Source of the DNA: Lonicera japonica
Taxonomy: Eukaryota > Streptophyta > Magnoliopsida > Dipsacales > Caprifoliaceae
Reading direction: 5' to 3'
NCBI GenBank assembly: GCA_021464415.1
Contig: CM038469.1
Coordinates: 8,162,501 to 8,226,500 of the forward strand
DNA length: 64,000 nt
The notes under the pieces are model-generated. The model did not search any database and had not been told where the DNA came from. It saw nothing but the letters and a program-made list of their open reading frames with translations. The position numbers and the translations under genes were made by a program. This document shows positions 57,914 to 64,000 of the stretch, piece by piece (positions within the stretch are counted from its first letter, which is position 1; each line of letters starts with the position of its first letter).

Positions 57914-60900
57914 TATATCGTCAATTTAATATCCAATTTTATCCTTAGACACATGCAACGCAAAGATAGGATTGACCGGGTGTTTAACAAGAAGGATGTT
58001 AGTGGGTGAACTTGAACCGCTGCTCATATACAACCAACCTATAACACAAATGTAATCAACTCTGCAAATTCCAATTGTTTAGATAAAACAAACTGCGCAA
58101 CGGACAAGATCATGCGAAGTATATACATATACACACAATATATTATTTAAAACACTTTAATCTAAATACTATATTAATAATTGAGATAATCAATATAAGT
58201 CCGACAAAAAACTTTGTAAAGATTTTATTTCCTTCTTAATGTTTCCGGCCTCACCAACAAGGCAACACTGTGTATGTGTGCTTATATATATATATCCATG
58301 GAAAAATGTTGGCTAATAACTCATAGTTTTCAAATAATATAATATAATGTAACATAAAAATAAAATATAAGGTGGAAGAATCTAAGTAGAAGGATTAAGA
58401 TGAATGTGAACAAATATATGTGGGTGGGGTGGTTGGAGGAGGGAGGGGGGGGGGGGGGGAGTGGGTGGAGGGGTCCTTTAGATTAGAAAGAGAGGCAATT
58501 TTAGATTTTTTCAACTAATTAATACCACATAGCTCCTCACATTAACGATGGGACCAAGAAATTTACATAAAGTATAAATTATGTTGCACTGGAATATGGT
58601 ATTTTCTATTTTTCTTCATCTCTTTCATAGATTCTAATCTAGTTTATTCTTGTGTATGAATTCATTTAATTTTCTCATGACATTCTAGATTTCCGACTTT
58701 TTATTTTTTAATAATGTGTAAGTTCACATTTTGTATTAAAATATTAATTGGAAGACACGTAGCTATAAAGAGGAGATAAATATGTATTAAAATATATGAG
58801 GATCCAGACTAATATATACACGTCAACTTTATCTTGTTTATTTGAGGTTGCATAATCATTTTATTTATTTTTGAAATTAACAATTCAATATAATCGATCT
58901 ACTTGAGAAATCTTAAAACAGCATCTCACGATCCGTTTTGATTTCAAACATACGTCTTTACCCCATTCGACAAGGAAAAAAAAATTAGTGCATGTGTTTT
59001 ATAATAATTTTGTTATAATCTCAAATGATATTGTTATGTGTCTTTATTTGAATACATTCCACTTATTATATTTTAATTCTACTAAGAGGTAATGGTTAAT
59101 GGGCACATCAAATGTTTAATTAGGTTACATTTTATTAAGTTAAAATTTGACTTTTACTTATCATTAAGGACACACCAATCATTTTAAAAATAAATAAATA
59201 AGTAATAAAAAAAAACTAATTTTGTTATCCATCTTCTCCTTTTCATTACATTCTACCATGCATTTTCTATTCACTTGGTGACCTTGGTCATTTTTTGTGA
59301 CCATTCGAATTCATGGACAATCTAACTTATTCACTGCTATGCCAAGTAATTAAGTTTAACTAAATCAATATTTTAGTTTATATTTTTGCAAGTTTCATGT
59401 TTACTTCATTTATTTTTAAGGACACGTGTTATAACATTTGTATTATATATACAAGCATTATCGATCTGTTCAATAGGTCTTTTGAATAATATATAATCAT
59501 GCTTTTTAAAAAGTATTAGCAATAGGTTTACCTTGAATCACCCAGGCACTTAATGGATGTCTATATACTGAAAAGACTAAAATAGGAGAATATCTACTGT
59601 ATTGTATACTATAACTTTAGGCTCTTTATATTTTGAAAGAATTACGCGCTCAATTATTTGCGACAATGAATAAAATAAAAGTTAGATTATTTGTAAATAG
59701 ATTTGTTGAAATGAATTTAGAATAGATGTTGCGACAGAAAAAAGGTTCTAATATTCTTCTTGTCTATTTAGATGTCTTATGATATAGTAAAGAGTGCCCT
59801 TACTAATAGTAAATGAACATAGTAAAAATTAATTTTTAATCTAATTAGATATGTTCTAATTAAAAATTTGATTTACCCATACAATTAATCAAAGGTAATC
59901 ATTTGATTTTAACGCAACTTCTTTTTTTTTACGTCTCTTTATTTCACGGCAATTTCTTTCTCAAAAGACTTTAGGAAAAATGTTATGGTAAATACTTCTT
60001 TCTTTACAATTCTTTTTCTCTGTGCAACTTCCTTCACAAATTAAATACTATCTTTGAGATAATATTTTTTAAAAGAAAAGAATAATATCTCGTATATATG
60101 AAAATTAAGGCCCACGTTCGGTTATGACACTAAATTTAGTGTTACCTATTTTGCCCTAAAATCACTTAATCAGTAGATTACTAAAATATTTATTAAATAC
60201 TTTCAAATTTATATTACATATTTACGTGCATAAAAGTAAAGCGTGCATATGAATCGCGTGTATTTAGATGTATAGTATATAAAAAAATAAGCTTTTAAAC
60301 TCACAAAATAAACTATTGTGTCATTTAGTGTTACCTAATTTGTGGACCACCCTATGTAGTGCGTATTAGGTGCACAGAACCCAAACAGGTATTTTAGCTA
60401 TCCAAAACGTCAACTCTAACGACTTATTATTTTGATTTGTACATACATATAAAAAGAGACGTATAGTTTCATATATACATACATATAGACAAATATAGTT
60501 GATATTTCAGATATATGTATTGAAAATGACCTAAGTTTATATTGCTAAACCTTGAAATAAAGTTTCAACTAACCCTACCCCACCGCACCGCGGATTAGGT
60601 TATGTAATGTACCCCATACCCATATAGTGTACCCAAGCATCCCACAAATTAGGTAACTCAGGTTTCATTATTTATAGGCCTGTCCTAATAGTCTAGTTTC
60701 TAGTTGGGCTGGACAACCGGCCCATTGGTATAACTGAATAGAAGTTGATAAGGATCTGTTTGGTTGATGAAGAAATATAAACGTAGTTTTATTATTTCCA
60801 GTTAACTCTCAAAGGGAAATGGATAAAGCGATCAGTTTTTTTATTTATCTTCCTTCAGTTCTTACGTATACCTCTGAACGATTACGTTCTCATTTATGTA

Positions 60901-62565
60901 AACAATCTGTTAATTTCAACAGTTTATGAATGTACAGTTAAAATTGTTTGATTACCATATTTGATGCATATGAATTTGACTGTTCTATGTTGGCAATCTG
61001 TTACAATCATCTCAATAACTTATTCTATGTTTCGACTTGATTCATACTCTACAACATTGTAGTATTTGACCTAATGTAGTTATGTAAAATTATAAATATT
61101 TATGAAAAGTAACTAAATAATCCACTGCGTACTCCTAGCCACCAAGACCCGCCCTATGCACTCTAGGCACTAAGATGACTCCTGCAGCTTCACTTCCGCC
61201 TAGCACTTTTTAAAACATTGATCGGAAAAGACAGAGACTCAGAGATTCTCTGAGATATTTTCGGTGAAAAAAGGGAGTTTATATGTCCCCTCATTGTGCT
61301 TTTTGTGAACTTTCAACCTGGGTTTTGATTGATGTTGTAGACGAGGATATCGAACTTTTGGAACCAGCCAATGAAAATTTGCTTCCATGAAATTAAGCCC
61401 TGCCATTCATTCGTTGTGTGGTATAGCTTAATCCATCGTCAATATATTCTTTTCCTGCTATAAATTGGAAAAGTGCAGTGGATATTCTTATAAGGTCCAG
61501 TCCAGATTCCAAATGTGCTCATTACCTTTTATCTTTTGGAATTATGAGCTACGAGGCTTCAACACAGACAGAAAAGCTCACCTAAAACTTGAGTTGAGAA
61601 TTCTTAGTGGGAAAAAAACAATCATCATCAGACATCAGGTCCTTATGAGATGACACAGAGTTGAATATATATATATAGGTTTTGATACTAGGCCCGGCAA
61701 AATCACCCGTTTCACGGTAACATGACATAAATCGTCGCAAAATTATAAGTTAATAGATGGACCCTTAATGAATTCGGATGATTATTAGGTTCACCAGTTA
61801 GATATAAAATGATAACGAATCAGCTACAAGTTAACTCTTAATGAATTCGGGTGATCCATTAGACCAGCTAAACTTTTTAAATTTTTAAATAAAAGTAAAA
61901 ACTTGTTAGATTTTTAATTAAATTTTATGATTATTAAATATTTATCGCTAATTTTATTTTTTTTAGTAATTTTAATTCTTTATCCATCTTATTTCTAGTG
62001 CAAATTTTTTTATTTTATTTATTTTTCTTAAAGTTTATCTTTTTAGCGGTTAGAAACAAGTCGTGCTGGGCCATCTGATAGCATAGCGAATCGCATACGT
62101 GTTCCAAAAATATCACCGGATAACTTATCAGGTCATGTTCGGGTGAAAGAAAAATTTACCCGCATTCATTAAGACCGACACAAAGCCGACCCGTTGTCAA
62201 GTCTATTTGAGACGGTAAGCACAATTCTGCAAAAGACAATTATATATATTGATCATAATAGTTGAAGTAGTGAGACATCATTCTGAGAGAACATTTACCG
62301 CATTACGTATCAACATGAAAATGCAAATATTTGCCGCATTACATATTGTCAAATTCCTCTAAGCAACCAAGGGATTACATCTTCCCAAATTTAATCACGA
62401 TAAGGATGCTCAAATTCTGGAGTAACTGAACCAAGAAAAATAAAATTGAAGTGGAAGATCTTTTGAAAACCTAGCTAGAGCAGGTTGGCCTGTGAATTGG
62501 ATTGAAATTGGATTAGTTATTATAACATACTTGGTTAAGATGTTTCAGGAAAAGTTGGATTCTTA
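57914..62565. other. AT-rich intergenic DNA
   Basis: The stretch contains a G-rich tract with 15 consecutive G (58445-58459) and a GC-rich repeat fragment at 61131-61215 related to one in the 6PGD leader intron. At about 61690-62205, words such as taggcccggcaaaatcaccc and cgacccgttgtcaag could be the ends of a decayed hAT-like element. The open frame at 61465-61653 has no recognisable domain. I support no gene here. Confidence 0.4.
58445..58459. repeat. Poly(G) run in a G-rich tract
   Basis: Fifteen consecutive G residues sit in a longer G-rich stretch (about 58418-58475), with several ggg/gggg runs around them, able to form a G-quadruplex on this strand. Confidence 0.9.
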
Positions 62566-62895
62566 GGGGGTGTTTGTTTTTACCTTTGAATACTTAATGA
62601 AAGAGTATTAAATATTCAGAAGTGCAATATGATGTTTGTTTTTTTAAATCATTAAGAGATTAACGGCTATTTTTTTTAATGATTAAACATTCAGCATTAA
62701 GAGGCATTAATCCCGCTGAATGCTTAATGCTGAATTTAAACCATTGTTTTATACAAAAACATAAAATTTAGATTCTCATTCAGAATAAAAACCAAACAGC
62801 ATTTTTAGAGTTTGGATTTAGCATTTAGCACCCAGCAATTAATAATCAACATTCAGCAATCAAAGGTAAAAAAAAAAAAAAAAACAAATGCACCC
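62566..62895. mobile_element. Harbinger-like MITE
   Basis: The left end gggggtgtttgtttttacc and the inverted right end gggtgcatttgttttttt match apart from a longer T run, and both are followed inward by acctttga/tcaaaggt. TTA lies on each side (62563-62565 and 62896-62898). Internal gcattaa and attcagca words are repeated in both orientations. No coding capacity. Confidence 0.7.
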
Positions 62896-64000
62896 TTAAT
62901 TTATTTCTTATTTGTTGACAACAAAAAACTATTTTTTCTAATTTGATTTTTATCTTGTCTAGAGGACTGAAGATGGACTTGAACTAAAGAAATAAGACGT
63001 GCATATGAATATTAGTGATATTAGGAAAAATTTAGATTTGAAATGGGTTATGTCACTTCACACACACACACACACACGAAATTGATTATTTGGGACGGCC
63101 GCAAGCTATGCCTAAAAGTCAGTTAGCCGTCCTAAAAGTCTTTTAAGATGGCCTTAAGGATGGCAAACGTGTTCTCTAATTGGTGAGGTCCCAAATGTTT
63201 AAGGGAGGGGCATAGCCATCCGAATGACTTTAAGAGACATTTTTACTCCATCCCAAAAAATCTCAAAATCTCGAACTTTTAGGGAAGGCTGATTTTGTTG
63301 TCCCTAATAATTATCTTTAGGATGGTTATTACCGTCCCCAACTTAATGGCATCAAAATTCTCCCACCAAAATTTCGGTTGGTACGATCTTATATGAGACG
63401 GCCTCAGCCGTCCTATAGTATTTAAGATCAAACGGTCCCTAAAAGATCATGGCTATAAGATTGTGCTTTTAACAATTTTGTTCTCTTTTACGACTAAAAG
63501 CTAATATCAAGTTCACATCAATCACTGCAAATTCATTATCATTCTAAATTTATCAATTCCATTCACACATCAGAGCAAAACAAATCACTAGGAAATTCAT
63601 ATAATAAGTACGTGAAGTAAATCCTAAGAGCTATTACATATATGTTCCAAAAAGAAAAACCATAACTCCTATAAATGTCCAAAAATTAAAAAATACAAAT
63701 ACAGGTCCTAAATTTTATGACTACTAATTGACCTATTGTGATTATGTCTAGGAAGATTGACGACAGAGAGGACACTGGAATAGGCAAAGAACAACTAGAA
63801 TAGGATAAATTAATTACAAGGAAAGCAACTGTGCTATAGCCCTCTATATGTTAAACAACGTGGCAGGTTTTATGTGGCTGACACAATAATTGTGAATTTG
63901 TGATAAAGCATTATCTATAGACTATTCAACTGCAATCTTTTGAAAATATGATAGTTTGCAAGCTTTTATTGCAATATTGATGGAGCCCAAAAATGGTAGG
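62896..64000. other. Intergenic DNA with subterminal-type repeats
   Basis: A (CA)n tract lies at 63059-63077. From 63080 to 63440 short words ggacggcc, agccgtcct, aggatgg and acggcctcagccgtcc recur in both orientations, the style of CACTA subterminal regions, but no CACTA terminus is present. The last 500 bp are AT-rich spacer without a visible gene. Confidence 0.4.

Overview
The window is nuclear DNA from a flowering plant, almost certainly a eudicot. It is strongly AT-rich, its genes have GT-AG introns, and its four ordinary genes have clear plant families. The space between them is packed with plant-type MITEs, a solo LTR, LINE/SINE debris and one large CACTA DNA transposon. I cannot name the species from the sequence alone.

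Host genes, left to right: (1) an intronless group S bZIP transcription factor of the AtbZIP43 type (5919-6377, +); (2) a three-exon GAUT9-type family GT8 galacturonosyltransferase of pectin synthesis (11667-16151, +), whose first intron is full of duplications and nested transposons; (3) a 6-phosphogluconate dehydrogenase whose coding sequence lies in one exon, probably behind a 5'UTR intron (26528-27997, +); (4) a small GLUTAMINE DUMPER-type membrane protein (40968-41291, -). They share no pathway and look like independent neighbours.

Mobile DNA: a complete-looking CACTA (En/Spm, CMC) element spans 46234-57880. It is bounded by CACTACAA/TTGTAGTG ends and a GTG target duplication, has GACGCG-rich subterminal repeats at both ends, and carries two genes on the minus strand. 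One is a five-exon Ptta/En/Spm-family protein (TNPA role). The other is a TNP2-type transposase with one apparent one-base deletion. The element landed inside a small tRNA-SINE-like retroposon whose 14-bp target duplications now lie nearly 12 kb apart. Elsewhere there is a 1.6-kb solo LTR (TSD CCATG) inside an older hAT-like element, a 1.6-kb hAT-like element in GAUT9 intron 1 that itself holds a second hAT-like element, a MULE-type element, a Stowaway MITE, a foldback MITE and several Harbinger-like MITEs with TTA target duplications.

The remaining intergenic DNA (1-5.6 kb, 16.2-24.4 kb, 28-40.9 kb, 41.4-46 kb, 58-64 kb) has no gene I can support. It holds low-complexity tracts, minisatellites, tandem duplications and transposon remnants. 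I found no tRNA, rRNA, CRISPR array or plastid/mitochondrial insert. The observations most worth a second look are the decoy copies of the GAUT9 exon-2 acceptor in its intron, the nested CACTA-in-SINE, the near-intact transposase with a single frameshift, and the 6PGD C-terminus lacking a peroxisomal tripeptide.
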